Assembly: GCA_948788915.1 (NCBI GenBank)
Contig: CAQFOZ010000022.1
Location: forward strand, 1 to 38,747
Direction: 5' to 3'
Length of the DNA: 38,747 bases
Origin: an uncultured Muribaculaceae bacterium
GTDB lineage: Bacteria; Bacteroidota; Bacteroidia; Bacteroidales; Muribaculaceae
Positions within the stretch are counted from its first letter, which is position 1; the number at the start of each line of letters is the position of its first letter. Positions 24,346 to 32,364 of this stretch are shown here, one piece after another. The position numbers were made by a program, and so were the translations under genes. The notes beneath the pieces were generated by a model, which was not told the origin of the DNA, did no database searches, and worked only from the letters and a program-made list of their open reading frames with translations.

Positions 24346-25128
24346 CTAATAATCCAATAATACCGGGACTTGATGCTTTTCGGCAAAGATGACTGCTTGG
24401 TACAGTATCGAGTAAGCACATTGCGCCAGTTCTTCAGTGCGGTATTGCTCTTTGGGCGTTTTGTCTGTTCTCCGGATGAATCCGAACAGAAGCTTCGGCT
24501 CTTTTATTTTTACAGGTACATAATATTTGTTATTCCTCCAGGAGAGGATAGTGGCTTCGTCGGCTTTCCATAGTTTTTGGTTTAGTTCTTCCAATTCCTT
24601 TCTCAGAAGAGAGACAGTGGAAATGGGCCTTTCATCACCGAATGGGTCTGGAACTACGAAAATGGCGTTGTCAGGAATAGGTAGCCAAAGAGATACATCA
24701 TAGAGCAATGAGTTGGCAATTTTCTTCTTCTTCGCTTCTTTGACAATAGAATCTTCAAAGGCATTCCATCCGTTTTCTATATATTCCGGTAGCGGACAGT
24801 TCAAGGAAAGGTAGGCCTGTAACATTACCAATGCACCGAAGGCTTCCCAATCGGGCTTGTCAGTATAATAGTCGCATTCTGTCGTTTCGTCCCATAATGG
24901 TGTGGGAAGTGGCAAGTCGAAGGTTGCCGCAATAAAGTTAGCCCATTCGGTAATTGCTTCTCTGATTTGTTCAATCTCCTTTTTGTTTTTTACAGATTCT
25001 ATTGCATTGCCACATCCGTTTATCATCATGCATTTATAACCGTTTTCTTCAGACAGCTGCTGTGTGATGGTTTTCCAGTTACGGCTGTAGTAGCGGGTTA
25101 ATTTCCCTGAATATATGTCTAAGCCCAT
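24346..25128 (-). CDS. Hypothetical soluble protein
   Basis: A 260-residue protein beginning MGLDIYSGKLTRYYSRNWK, followed by helical and aromatic-rich segments (WANFIAATFDLPLPTPLWD, LVMLQAYLSLNCPLPEY) and a C-terminal ELAQCAYSILYQAVIFAEKHQVPVLLDY. The opening resembles a type of uncharacterised protein I have seen in gut bacteria, with no assigned role. No signal peptide, no membrane segment and no catalytic motif. It stands alone, about 100 bases from the YjbQ gene. The 246-base region upstream, to 25374, holds no gene. Confidence 0.7.
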   Translation of the reverse strand: MGLDIYSGKLTRYYSRNWKTITQQLSEENGYKCMMINGCGNAIESVKNKKEIEQIREAITEWANFIAATFDLPLPTPLWDETTECDYYTDKPDWEAFGALVMLQAYLSLNCPLPEYIENGWNAFEDSIVKEAKKKKIANSLLYDVSLWLPIPDNAIFVVPDPFGDERPISTVSLLRKELEELNQKLWKADEATILSWRNNKYYVPVKIKEPKLLFGFIRRTDKTPKEQYRTEELAQCAYSILYQAVIFAEKHQVPVLLDY

Positions 25129-25307
25129 ATCGTTTTAGTATTGTCGTTGAAGCCTGTGCGCGATGCAAAGTGCTCTGACTTATCGTAAAATTAACGAATT
25201 TTATCGAGGTATGCTATATATGTAACTATATTTCAGGGCAAGATACTGCGTTTTTTAATTTCGGCAAAAAGGTAGGCTTACTTTTTTTAATGTTTTTTAC
25301 GCTATAA

Positions 25308-25380
25308 TGGGACATTTGTCGCATCGAATGTCGATTATTCGTTGTAACTTTACTTAATTACAGATAATAGACGCATGAAA
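25308..25380 (+). repeat. 73-bp direct repeat, copy 1 (upstream of the radical SAM gene)
   Basis: The 73 bases ending at the first codons of the radical SAM gene align without gaps to 32292-32364, about 62 of 73 identical by eye. It includes a TAACTTTA box (near the TAnnTTTG consensus) and a TTACAGATAATAGA leader identical in both copies. It is likely a duplicated promoter and leader. Confidence 0.8.
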
Positions 25381-25998
25381 GAGCAACGGGCTAGGATAAT
25401 AGGCATCGCACGGCATCGCCTTTCTACCGATGGCGATGGAGTCACTACGCTTGTGGCTTTCCACAGCTGTCCCCTCCGCTGCCGCTATTGCCTGAATCCA
25501 CAGTCATTAGGCGACGGCAGGCGTTTCCGCGAGTATTCACCTGAGGAACTGTATGCCGAGACGCGCATTGACGAACTTTATTTCATCGCCACAAACGGCG
25601 GTATAACCTTCGGAGGCGGCGAGCCTTGCCTGCGTCCGCAGTTTATCCGTGATTTCCGCGAACTGTGTGGCTCCGCATGGCAGCTCAATCTGGAGACTTC
25701 GCTCTGTGTGCCGTCGACCAACATCAAGGCTCTGCTCCCGGTGTTCAATACCCTGATCATCGACATCAAGGATATGAACCCCGACATTTACCGTCGCTAC
25801 ACGGGAGAGTCAAACGACCATGTCCTCGACAATCTCCGCCTGATAGCCGAGTCCGGTCGACAACAGGACTGCATTGTCCGCATACCGTTGATACCCGACT
25901 ATAATACCGACACCGACCGCGATGCAAGCTGCAAGGCTCTCGAAGCCTTCGGTTTCACCCGATTCGATTTATTCACCTACCAAATCCGCAAACACTGA
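25375..25998 (+). CDS. Radical SAM activase-like protein (PflA type)
   Basis: A 207-residue radical SAM protein with the [4Fe-4S] motif CPLRCRYC near residue 31 (Cys-x3-Cys-x2-Cys). The GGE-type SAM-binding element is GGITFGGGEPCLRP. The later strands LNLETSLCV, TLIIDIKDMNPDIYRRYTG and VRIPLIPDYNTD follow the order in pyruvate formate-lyase activases. It is shorter than PflA (about 245 residues) and has no ferredoxin insert. No glycyl radical enzyme is nearby. Instead it is followed, 4 bases later, by two proteins with a cysteine-rich N-terminal domain, which are possible partners or substrates (inference). Confidence 0.88.
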   Translation: MKEQRARIIGIARHRLSTDGDGVTTLVAFHSCPLRCRYCLNPQSLGDGRRFREYSPEELYAETRIDELYFIATNGGITFGGGEPCLRPQFIRDFRELCGSAWQLNLETSLCVPSTNIKALLPVFNTLIIDIKDMNPDIYRRYTGESNDHVLDNLRLIAESGRQQDCIVRIPLIPDYNTDTDRDASCKALEAFGFTRFDLFTYQIRKH

Positions 25999-26002
25999 CG
26001 CT

Positions 26003-26218
26003 ATGGCACGAGGAAAACAGACCTGCAAGATATTGAAAGAGATACGTCGGCAGATTGCCGAGGCTAACGGCATCGAGTTCGCAACGTCGGAATGTCGCTA
26101 CAAAGGCGACTGCCTCGGCACATGCCCCAAATGCGAAGCCGAAGTGCGCTATCTTGAGCAGCAGCTTTGCGCCCGCTCCCTCATGGGGAAAGCTGTGGCC
26201 CTCGCCGGAATCTCGGCG
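26003..26218 (+). repeat. Coding duplication, copy 1 (cysteine-rich N-terminal domain)
   Basis: About 216 bases coding for the first ~72 residues align without gaps to 26779-26994 with roughly 90% identity by eye. The genes downstream of the two copies are unrelated. This points to recent duplication or gene conversion of the 5' module. Confidence 0.85.
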
Positions 26219-26776
26219 GGTATGATTCTAATGTCAGGTTGCAGTGGCACATCTACTAATCAATCAAGCGAAACCTTGCAGGGCGAGCCTGAAGCATCAG
26301 TAGAGCAGATTGAGGTGATTGACACAATCGAGGGAGGTGAATTGCCCGAGATTGAAGATACAGTTGTCATTAAAAAAGGTGAAATTGACGAGTCTATGGT
26401 GCCGGTTGCTGGAGGTGTTACAGAAGGATCTACTTCATTCATAGATGAAAGACCCGCATTTCCCGGAGGAATTGATGCTCTAATGCGATTTTTAGCCTCT
26501 AACTTGAAATATCCCGAAGAATGGAATGAAGCTTGTGTTGCCGGTAAAGTTATTGCGCGATTGAACATAGACAAGAATGGCAAAATAGGCGATGTAGAGA
26601 TAATTCGGTGCTCTATCCCGGATGAATTCTCTGAAAGTGCAATAAATGAAGTACAACGAGTTATTGGATTACTTCCTGACTTTGTCCCTGCGCTTAAGAA
26701 TGGCGAACCTATTGAATCGTATTTCATTCTACCTATAAGTTTCAAATTATCGGACTATGTAGATTATTGTGATTGA
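26003..26776 (+). CDS. Cysteine-rich domain, lipobox, and TonB C-terminal domain protein
   Basis: A 257-residue protein. Residues 1-55 are a basic cysteine-rich domain: C8, then C31-x5-C37-x3-C41-x2-C44, suited to a metal or Fe-S site. A hydrophobic segment at about 60-79 ends in a lipobox-like LMSGC (Cys80). An acidic linker leads to a TonB C-terminal domain at about 150-255 (RPAFPGGIDALMRFLASNLKYP, VAGKVIARLNIDKNGKIGDVEI, IESYFILPISF). The export signal is thus preceded by a 60-residue folded domain, which is unusual; the front part may stay in the cytoplasm. I start it at the ATG of MARGKQ, 4 bases after the radical SAM stop. The TonB domain suggests a link to envelope energy transfer or anchoring. 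Confidence 0.8.
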   Translation: MARGKQTCKILKEIRRQIAEANGIEFATSECRYKGDCLGTCPKCEAEVRYLEQQLCARSLMGKAVALAGISAGMILMSGCSGTSTNQSSETLQGEPEASVEQIEVIDTIEGGELPEIEDTVVIKKGEIDESMVPVAGGVTEGSTSFIDERPAFPGGIDALMRFLASNLKYPEEWNEACVAGKVIARLNIDKNGKIGDVEIIRCSIPDEFSESAINEVQRVIGLLPDFVPALKNGEPIESYFILPISFKLSDYVDYCD

Positions 26777-26778
26777 CT

Positions 26779-26994
26779 ATGGCACGAGGAAAACATACCT
26801 GCAAGATATTGAAAGAGATACGTCGGCAGATTGCCGAGGCCAACGGCATCGAGTTTGCCACGTCGGAGTGTCGCTACAAAGGTGACTGCCTCGGCACATG
26901 CCCCAAATGCGAAGCCGAGGTGCACTACCTTGAGCAGCAGCTCCGCGCCCGCTCCCTCGCAGGGAAAGCCGTAGCCCTTGCCGGTATCTCGGCG
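26779..26994 (+). repeat. Coding duplication, copy 2 (cysteine-rich N-terminal domain)
   Basis: The partner of 26003-26218. After this point the two genes diverge completely: a TonB C-terminal domain in the first, a carboxypeptidase-regulatory-like domain in the second. Confidence 0.85.
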
Positions 26995-27726
26995 GCCTCC
27001 CTCGCCATGCTTATGCCGATGACTTCCGAGGCACAGACACCAACAGAGCGTCAAAACTTTCTGAAAGGGAGTATCCTGATAATGGCTGATACAATCACAG
27101 TAAGAGGCATTGTGCTAAGTGGCGATACGTTGCCGGACGGAAGTATATCAAAAGAGCCGTTAATCGGAGCAATAATCTCGAACAATCGCACAGCGTTAGG
27201 AGCCATAACCGATTGGGAAGGACATTTTGGATTGCCCGCTTGTGTCGGAGATACATTGAAAGTGGAATATGTCGGTTATGAACCGCAGATGATTGTCGTG
27301 ACCGAGAATTTGAGGAACGTGGAAATCACACTTGTTCCAAATAATGCGTTATTGGGAGAAGTGGTTGTGGCTGGCGTAATGCCTTATGATACAAGGCTAC
27401 GAGAAAATCATTACCTCGATCTTAAAGTTACTGACGAAAAAGGAAACGTAATTGAACGTGACAATCTTTATATTGAGCGAGTATGGATTGATGAGGACGG
27501 AGAGGAAGATTCGGAACATCTATCTCCGGAATACCTTGATAAAAAACACTCTTGTCGGATTTTCTGGGATTATGACTATGCTCTGCAAGACGAGGAAGGC
27601 AAACCCCTTAAAGAAGCGACACTTCGCATAGAGGCAGATGACTACGACGACCCGGTGATAATCAAGGTCAAATATCCCAAACGCAACGCCAAGAAAACCA
27701 TCAAGTTCAAACACAAAAAGAAATAG
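26779..27726 (+). CDS. Cysteine-rich domain, signal-like segment and carboxypeptidase-regulatory-like domain
   Basis: A 315-residue protein with the same ~60-residue cysteine-rich start as its neighbour (C8, C31, C37, C41, C44). It is followed by a hydrophobic stretch ending in SEAQ, a signal-peptidase-like site near residue 85. Residues about 105-195 form a CarboxypepD_reg-like beta sandwich (ITVRGIVLSGDTLPDG, LIGAIISNNRTALGAITDWEGHFGL, LKVEYVGYEPQ), as found at the front of TonB-dependent receptors. The C-terminal 115 residues are acidic, then basic at the very end, and unassigned. It starts 2 bases after the TonB-domain gene stops. The second domain suggests a periplasmic or surface role. 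Confidence 0.78.
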   Translation: MARGKHTCKILKEIRRQIAEANGIEFATSECRYKGDCLGTCPKCEAEVHYLEQQLRARSLAGKAVALAGISAASLAMLMPMTSEAQTPTERQNFLKGSILIMADTITVRGIVLSGDTLPDGSISKEPLIGAIISNNRTALGAITDWEGHFGLPACVGDTLKVEYVGYEPQMIVVTENLRNVEITLVPNNALLGEVVVAGVMPYDTRLRENHYLDLKVTDEKGNVIERDNLYIERVWIDEDGEEDSEHLSPEYLDKKHSCRIFWDYDYALQDEEGKPLKEATLRIEADDYDDPVIIKVKYPKRNAKKTIKFKHKKK

Positions 27727-27731
27727 CTGTA

Positions 27732-27908
27732 ATGGATCAGATTGGTAAATTCATAGCCTCGGCAGTTGTCATGCTCTTGTTCATGTTCAGCCTGATATTC
27801 TGCTTCGACTCGCCCGACACGCTGACCAATATCTTGTTGGTCAGTGCAAACGTGTTGTTTTGTGGCGGCATCCTTTGGCTTATCAACAGGAAAGGAGGCA
27901 AGCGATGA
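27732..27908 (+). CDS. Small two-helix membrane protein (58 residues)
   Basis: MDQIGKFIASAVVMLLFMF... has two hydrophobic segments, at about 7-24 and 33-50, a short loop FDSPDT and a basic tail RKGGKR. Its stop overlaps the next ATG (ATGA). Near its end lies AAAGGAGG, a strong Shine-Dalgarno for the next gene and rare for this group of bacteria. Position and coupling support a real gene. Confidence 0.65.
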   Translation: MDQIGKFIASAVVMLLFMFSLIFCFDSPDTLTNILLVSANVLFCGGILWLINRKGGKR

Positions 27909-29218
27909 AGCCAATCTGGTACATAATCGGTGTGGCGTGCGTACTGATTTCGGCAATCGGGAGAATGGCTGACTCATTGTCGGATGTTTTGATAACGTTA
28001 GGTGTCATTGCTCTCGTTGTCATGGTTATATGGCTTTTTGAGACAGGGAGAATCAGACTTAATGAACGGCTTGGCAGGATATTGAAAAAGATTGGTGTCG
28101 GCATTTTCGTAGTTGTTGGCATAGCATACCTTGTTGCTATGGCTGGATTTGTCACATATAAAGTCGCAACGGAAGGTGACCGGCAAGGAATCATGCTGCT
28201 GGGTATTGCCTCTATAGCATTCGGTATTTCTTGGCATATCAGCAGATGGCGCAGACGATGGGTGAAGTTTCTAAAGACTTTTATGCCAAAAGATAAAATA
28301 CGTCACGGCGACTGGAAGATGCGAGAAAAGTATTTCCAGACATTTGACTATGCCACCAACGCCCTGTATGGACTGCGTACTACTGACGGCATTTTTGACG
28401 GACAGGCGAGAGTGTGGCTCGACCCGTCGGATGTCGATAAAGATGCTTCTGCACGATTAGACGCATTTGAGGCTATGTTGGCAAAGCGTGGCATTAAAGC
28501 CAACTGCGCTCTGACTCACATCCCCGGATGTATCTACGCCGATATAGTTGCTGAAACCAAATACAAATCAATGAACAGAGACAGGCAGGCAGCGTTCCGC
28601 GACGCATTCCACGAGCTTGACGGCATGAATTATCATGGAGACTATTATGCTGAATATCACGGTGAATCAGGCACTATCCTTTTTGAATGTAATGCAGGAA
28701 ATGTTATAACCCGAGCTATAAGAATCGAGCCAAGAGAGGAATATTACCTCGACTCGGATTGCGGTTTCCAGTCGGAAGAAGCATATTATTTCATAGAGCG
28801 TGGCGTGGATTGGACTGAGGGCATATACTCGTTGATTTCAGAAACGCAGTTCTTCACTAACTGGCGTGAGCGACTTGAATATGACGACAAAGATGATGCA
28901 TATTCATTTTTTGTGCAGGCATCGCTGATGTATTTCGCAGCGGTTACCAATGGCGACAAGAAAGAACAGACCAACAGCCAATGGGATATTGAAAACGCCG
29001 CCAAATATCTTATAGCCCATGACGCAAAAGATGAAATGATTGAACTTATGGTAATTTATGAACAGTCTATGTATTGGGCTTCACGACTGTTTGTAGATGT
29101 AGTTCCCGAGTACGCCCTTGATACAGCCAAACGATTAGTTGAGTACAGTGACAATCCCTATATAGTCTCACACACCAAAAGACTTCTCACCCAATGGAAG
29201 AAAGGAGGCAAAGTATGA
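27905..29218 (+). CDS. Membrane-anchored protein of unknown function
   Basis: A 437-residue protein. Four hydrophobic segments lie in the first ~110 residues (about 4-20, 27-44, 60-84 and 95-108). A ~325-residue soluble part follows, rich in Tyr, Asp and Glu. It contains a stretch LDAFEAMLAKRGIKANCALTHI and a helical C-terminus. No known motif. The start is the ATG preceded by AAAGGAGG and coupled to the 58-residue gene. The stop overlaps the next start (ATGA), so translation is chained. Confidence 0.7.
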   Translation: MKPIWYIIGVACVLISAIGRMADSLSDVLITLGVIALVVMVIWLFETGRIRLNERLGRILKKIGVGIFVVVGIAYLVAMAGFVTYKVATEGDRQGIMLLGIASIAFGISWHISRWRRRWVKFLKTFMPKDKIRHGDWKMREKYFQTFDYATNALYGLRTTDGIFDGQARVWLDPSDVDKDASARLDAFEAMLAKRGIKANCALTHIPGCIYADIVAETKYKSMNRDRQAAFRDAFHELDGMNYHGDYYAEYHGESGTILFECNAGNVITRAIRIEPREEYYLDSDCGFQSEEAYYFIERGVDWTEGIYSLISETQFFTNWRERLEYDDKDDAYSFFVQASLMYFAAVTNGDKKEQTNSQWDIENAAKYLIAHDAKDEMIELMVIYEQSMYWASRLFVDVVPEYALDTAKRLVEYSDNPYIVSHTKRLLTQWKKGGKV

Positions 29219-29772
29219 AACAGCAGGATGAATATATTGCGAAAGAGGCGTTTACGTTTCCTCTGATTTGCTTTATATATTTGGCTTTCAATATTTATTG
29301 GGGCTGTGCTGACGGGTGGCCTGTCGGTGCGATAATCTTCACATCATTTTCCGGGATAGTAATATTGTGTTATATCGGCAAATATCTCCGATTCGGGCGC
29401 AATTACCTGAAAATAGATGCCAATGGTATGGAGATAAAAGATTGGAGTAAGATTACTACTTTTAATTGGTCCGAGATAAAGAAATGTGAGGTCTATTATA
29501 GAAACGGCCCTGCCTCACCGACTCTTTTTCAGCGTGATTTAATTATAGTTGCTGAATCCGATAGTAAACGAAAGCAACATGTTTTAGTCAGCCTTTCGGG
29601 AAAATACTGTCGCAACAAGAGCGTCATCGAGGCGATTGAGCGTTTCGGCGGCAATGATGTTTTTGACAATCAATCATCCCGTTCTCAAAATAGGTATTTT
29701 GCCGGAATTCTTTTGGAGGTTTTTATAGGCATTGTCTTCATTTTTATCATTTCGATAATAAGAGAAGTTTGA
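29215..29772 (+). CDS. Membrane protein with PH-like domain
   Basis: A 185-residue protein. Two hydrophobic segments (about 15-31 and 36-55) are followed by a beta-rich PH-like domain, YLKIDANGMEIKDWSKITTFNWSEIKKCEV, and a closing helix KSVIEAIERFGG. A third hydrophobic segment is at the C-terminus (about 163-182). This layout resembles bacterial PH and STM3941-type proteins. The start ATG overlaps the previous stop and is preceded by AAAGGAGG. Confidence 0.7.
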   Translation: MKQQDEYIAKEAFTFPLICFIYLAFNIYWGCADGWPVGAIIFTSFSGIVILCYIGKYLRFGRNYLKIDANGMEIKDWSKITTFNWSEIKKCEVYYRNGPASPTLFQRDLIIVAESDSKRKQHVLVSLSGKYCRNKSVIEAIERFGGNDVFDNQSSRSQNRYFAGILLEVFIGIVFIFIISIIREV

Positions 29773-29775
29773 GCT

Positions 29776-30369
29776 ATGAAAAATAGAACATTATATCTCA
29801 TTAGCATTGTCGGCAACTTCTTGTTGCTGGTCTATGCCCTTATTTTGATTGTCGGAATCGGTGGCGGTTGGCTTGACCGCGAATTGTGGCTGCACTCCGA
29901 CGTGGCAAGGATTGCACAGCTCTTGCTCATGGCATCGGCTATGGGATTACTGTTTGCCAATATCAGAATAAGCCGAAATCGCTATAACGGCCAATATCAG
30001 TCATTGATTCTCGGCGGGAACATCTTTGTTAATCCGTTCCTGGGTTTATATTTCCTGAATGGAAATGCTAATGGTATAAAGGTTGGTTCGACATTTTCAA
30101 AGCGAAAAGTATATCTTTTTCTTCGCAACGTGCATATATTTTGGCTGTTATATACATTTGCTATGGTATTCTATACGCCACTGATTGAGTCACAAGCCGG
30201 CGAGATATTTTATATCGGATTGATAATTGCGGTAATAGTCTTTATACAGAAGAATATTACAATTGCCATAAGACATGACACTCCCGGCTATATATTGCTG
30301 AATGTATGGCTATTCTTCATTTACGCTCCGTTCTATTCACGTCGCGCACTTAAAAATAATTGGTTATGA
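29776..30369 (+). CDS. Polytopic membrane protein of unknown function
   Basis: A 197-residue protein with about five hydrophobic segments (12-32, 50-64, 75-95, 118-135 and 143-158) and a final aromatic one near 170-185. It contains no motif I recognise. The gene begins 3 bases after the PH-like gene and its stop overlaps the next ATG (ATGA). Confidence 0.65.
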   Translation: MKNRTLYLISIVGNFLLLVYALILIVGIGGGWLDRELWLHSDVARIAQLLLMASAMGLLFANIRISRNRYNGQYQSLILGGNIFVNPFLGLYFLNGNANGIKVGSTFSKRKVYLFLRNVHIFWLLYTFAMVFYTPLIESQAGEIFYIGLIIAVIVFIQKNITIAIRHDTPGYILLNVWLFFIYAPFYSRRALKNNWL

Positions 30370-30917
30370 AACTGACCGATAAACGATTGATGATATTGCT
30401 TATAGCGTTCCATGCAGTAATGCTGGCTTTATTTGTCTGTATTGTGACAAGTGGAGTTCAGTTGCGCTGGCGTTTGGGATATGTCATATTCTGGCTTGCT
30501 GCGCTATCAGGAATGGCTTTCTATTTTATTCGGAAAAATAATATTTCCAAAATATACTCTATTTGTTGGATTGGATTATCAGTAATAGGGGTCATCGTGA
30601 CTCTTGTCAATTATGATTCTGTATATTGCGAGACCGATAAGTACATTATGAAGGAACCATCTGAGATAATCGGCTTTGACAGTGCCATTCTTTATGAGAA
30701 GAAAGGACTGCTGGAAATAGAGAAGCAACGATATAAGGGTGTTTATCCCCACTCCATGACACCGCTTGATTCCATAGGAGCAATAGTGATTTACGGAGAT
30801 TTTGCAAATGGCGAGGGATTGGAAAGCTGTGTGGCTATTCTTCCTCTTGATGATTCGTTTGATAAAGAGAAAGCCAAACAATACGCACGAAACCACAATA
30901 TAGAATATGGAAGATAA
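30366..30917 (+). CDS. Membrane protein starting MKLTDKR
   Basis: A 183-residue protein with three hydrophobic segments in the first 85 residues and a soluble, probably extracytoplasmic, remainder. I start it at the ATG (MKLTDKRLMI), which overlaps the previous stop; a TTG six bases upstream gives a longer frame. The opening ATGAAACTGACCGATAAACG recurs at the start of the gene at 31694 and the broken gene at 33053. Function unknown. Confidence 0.65.
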   Translation: MKLTDKRLMILLIAFHAVMLALFVCIVTSGVQLRWRLGYVIFWLAALSGMAFYFIRKNNISKIYSICWIGLSVIGVIVTLVNYDSVYCETDKYIMKEPSEIIGFDSAILYEKKGLLEIEKQRYKGVYPHSMTPLDSIGAIVIYGDFANGEGLESCVAILPLDDSFDKEKAKQYARNHNIEYGR

Positions 30918-31710
30918 CGTAACACATAAACGCCAGACTAAACGGCAGGTGTTTCTGCGATTCATGCGGTATGTAACTGTGGCTTTAGCCACAGTGTGGT
31001 TGTTCGTATTGATGATTGCCTTGGCGGACACCGATGACTTTTGGTTTTCGCTGATGATAGTTTCGGCATTGGTGGTGTTCTTTATCACCATTCCCATCAT
31101 TGGATTCTGGATATATTCATTTATAAAGGCCGTAAGACGTCGAACCAAAACAGATAAAATTTTGCTCTGGTTTCATATAGTCGATTTGCTGATGTGCGGC
31201 GCTGTGATTTACTTCGCCAATCAGCCGACGCACAAATGCGATGCCTTTATCATGGCTCAATATTGCCGGGGCGAGAATGCTTTTTGGATGAGGAGCACCG
31301 CTGCACGATATAAAAGCATGCTACCCGACAGCACCGAGCTGTATGTGGAAATTAAGAATGGTACTGTCCCACAATCCGATATTTTAAGTGAGCGAGATAT
31401 GAAGGAACTTAAACGACTTTTAGAAGATTGCTGCGGCTGCATAGGCATAGATGTCAACAACTATCCAAATACCGGTTATTCAAGATTGTTATTCCGGCGT
31501 ATCGGAATGGGAATGTACTCTTTCCGTTTTTACGACCATCCTTTATCGCCTGAGCAACAGGACAGCATAAACGCACGTGAAAATCTAATTGTCTTTAACG
31601 ATTCCACTGTCTTTGAGTATGGCAGTAGTGCTTTCGGTTCTCAGAATTTCCCCGGTAAGGGGGAATTTCTTAAAAAGAAAACACAGATGCATCATGAAAC
31701 CGACCGATAA
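30907..31710 (+). CDS. Membrane protein of unknown function
   Basis: A 267-residue protein. Two long hydrophobic segments (about 17-41 and 44-72) and a third near 85-103 precede a soluble part of about 165 residues with a Cys-Cys-Gly-Cys cluster (DCCGCIGIDVNN). No known domain. The start overlaps the end of the previous gene by 11 bases, and the last codons overlap the next gene by 17. Confidence 0.65.
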   Translation: MEDNVTHKRQTKRQVFLRFMRYVTVALATVWLFVLMIALADTDDFWFSLMIVSALVVFFITIPIIGFWIYSFIKAVRRRTKTDKILLWFHIVDLLMCGAVIYFANQPTHKCDAFIMAQYCRGENAFWMRSTAARYKSMLPDSTELYVEIKNGTVPQSDILSERDMKELKRLLEDCCGCIGIDVNNYPNTGYSRLLFRRIGMGMYSFRFYDHPLSPEQQDSINARENLIVFNDSTVFEYGSSAFGSQNFPGKGEFLKKKTQMHHETDR

Positions 31711-32218
31711 ACGATTTTGGATAATGGATAATAAACCAAACATTCCTCCACCATATATACCCAAGCATTACGCAGTGTTTCGATGCAAGGTTGATAATAG
31801 AATGTACAAATGGCCAATAATAATGTTGTGCATATTTGATGTCATTGTATTTTTCATGGCTCCCTCTATTCTCATGGGCTTAATTTCCCTTCTTTGGGTT
31901 TCGCCCCCGTTTCTGATAATTGTGCTTTTGGCGCGGTGTTTATGGAGAAAAACGACTTATACCATAGATGACAAAGTATTACGTATATCGACTCCTCTGA
32001 GATCATTAGTCATTAGCATTATCAGTATCAAGAAAATACGACGCGGAAAATTTTGGGTTGAAAGAGGCCGAAATTACTCATCGTCTTATATCAAGCTCCG
32101 CATCATATATGACAGAAACGGCTATATTTATGTATCGCCTGAAGATGAGAAAGCATTCATTGACACACTTCAGGCTATAAACCCCAACATCGAATATAGC
32201 AGTGAACGAGGCTTATAG
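31694..32218 (+). CDS. Membrane protein with bacterial PH-like domain
   Basis: A 174-residue protein. I start it at MKPTDKRFW because this opening recurs in the cluster; an internal ATG at 31724 is an alternative. Two hydrophobic segments near 41-75 are followed by a PH-like beta domain: TYTIDDKVLRISTPL, then ISIISIKKIRRGKF, then LRIIYDRNGYIYVSPEDEKAFIDTL. The closing YVSPEDEKAFIDTLQAINPNI is typical of bacterial PH domains of the bPH_6 type. It is last in the coupled series. Confidence 0.72.
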   Translation: MKPTDKRFWIMDNKPNIPPPYIPKHYAVFRCKVDNRMYKWPIIMLCIFDVIVFFMAPSILMGLISLLWVSPPFLIIVLLARCLWRKTTYTIDDKVLRISTPLRSLVISIISIKKIRRGKFWVERGRNYSSSYIKLRIIYDRNGYIYVSPEDEKAFIDTLQAINPNIEYSSERGL

Positions 32219-32291
32219 CCGCTGACAATACAAGCGAAATGCGATAAATAAATCGAATAAGTGACGTTCAAAGTTTGTTCTCATGTCCGTT

Positions 32292-32364
32292 TGGGACATT
32301 CGTCACATCTAATGTCGAATATTAGTTGTAATTTTATTTAATTACAGATAATAGATAAGTGAAA
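32292..32364 (+). repeat. 73-bp direct repeat, copy 2
   Basis: The partner of 25308-25380. It again ends at the start of a gene (GTG at 32359). The two copies are about 7 kb apart and frame the radical SAM and membrane-protein series. Confidence 0.8.
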
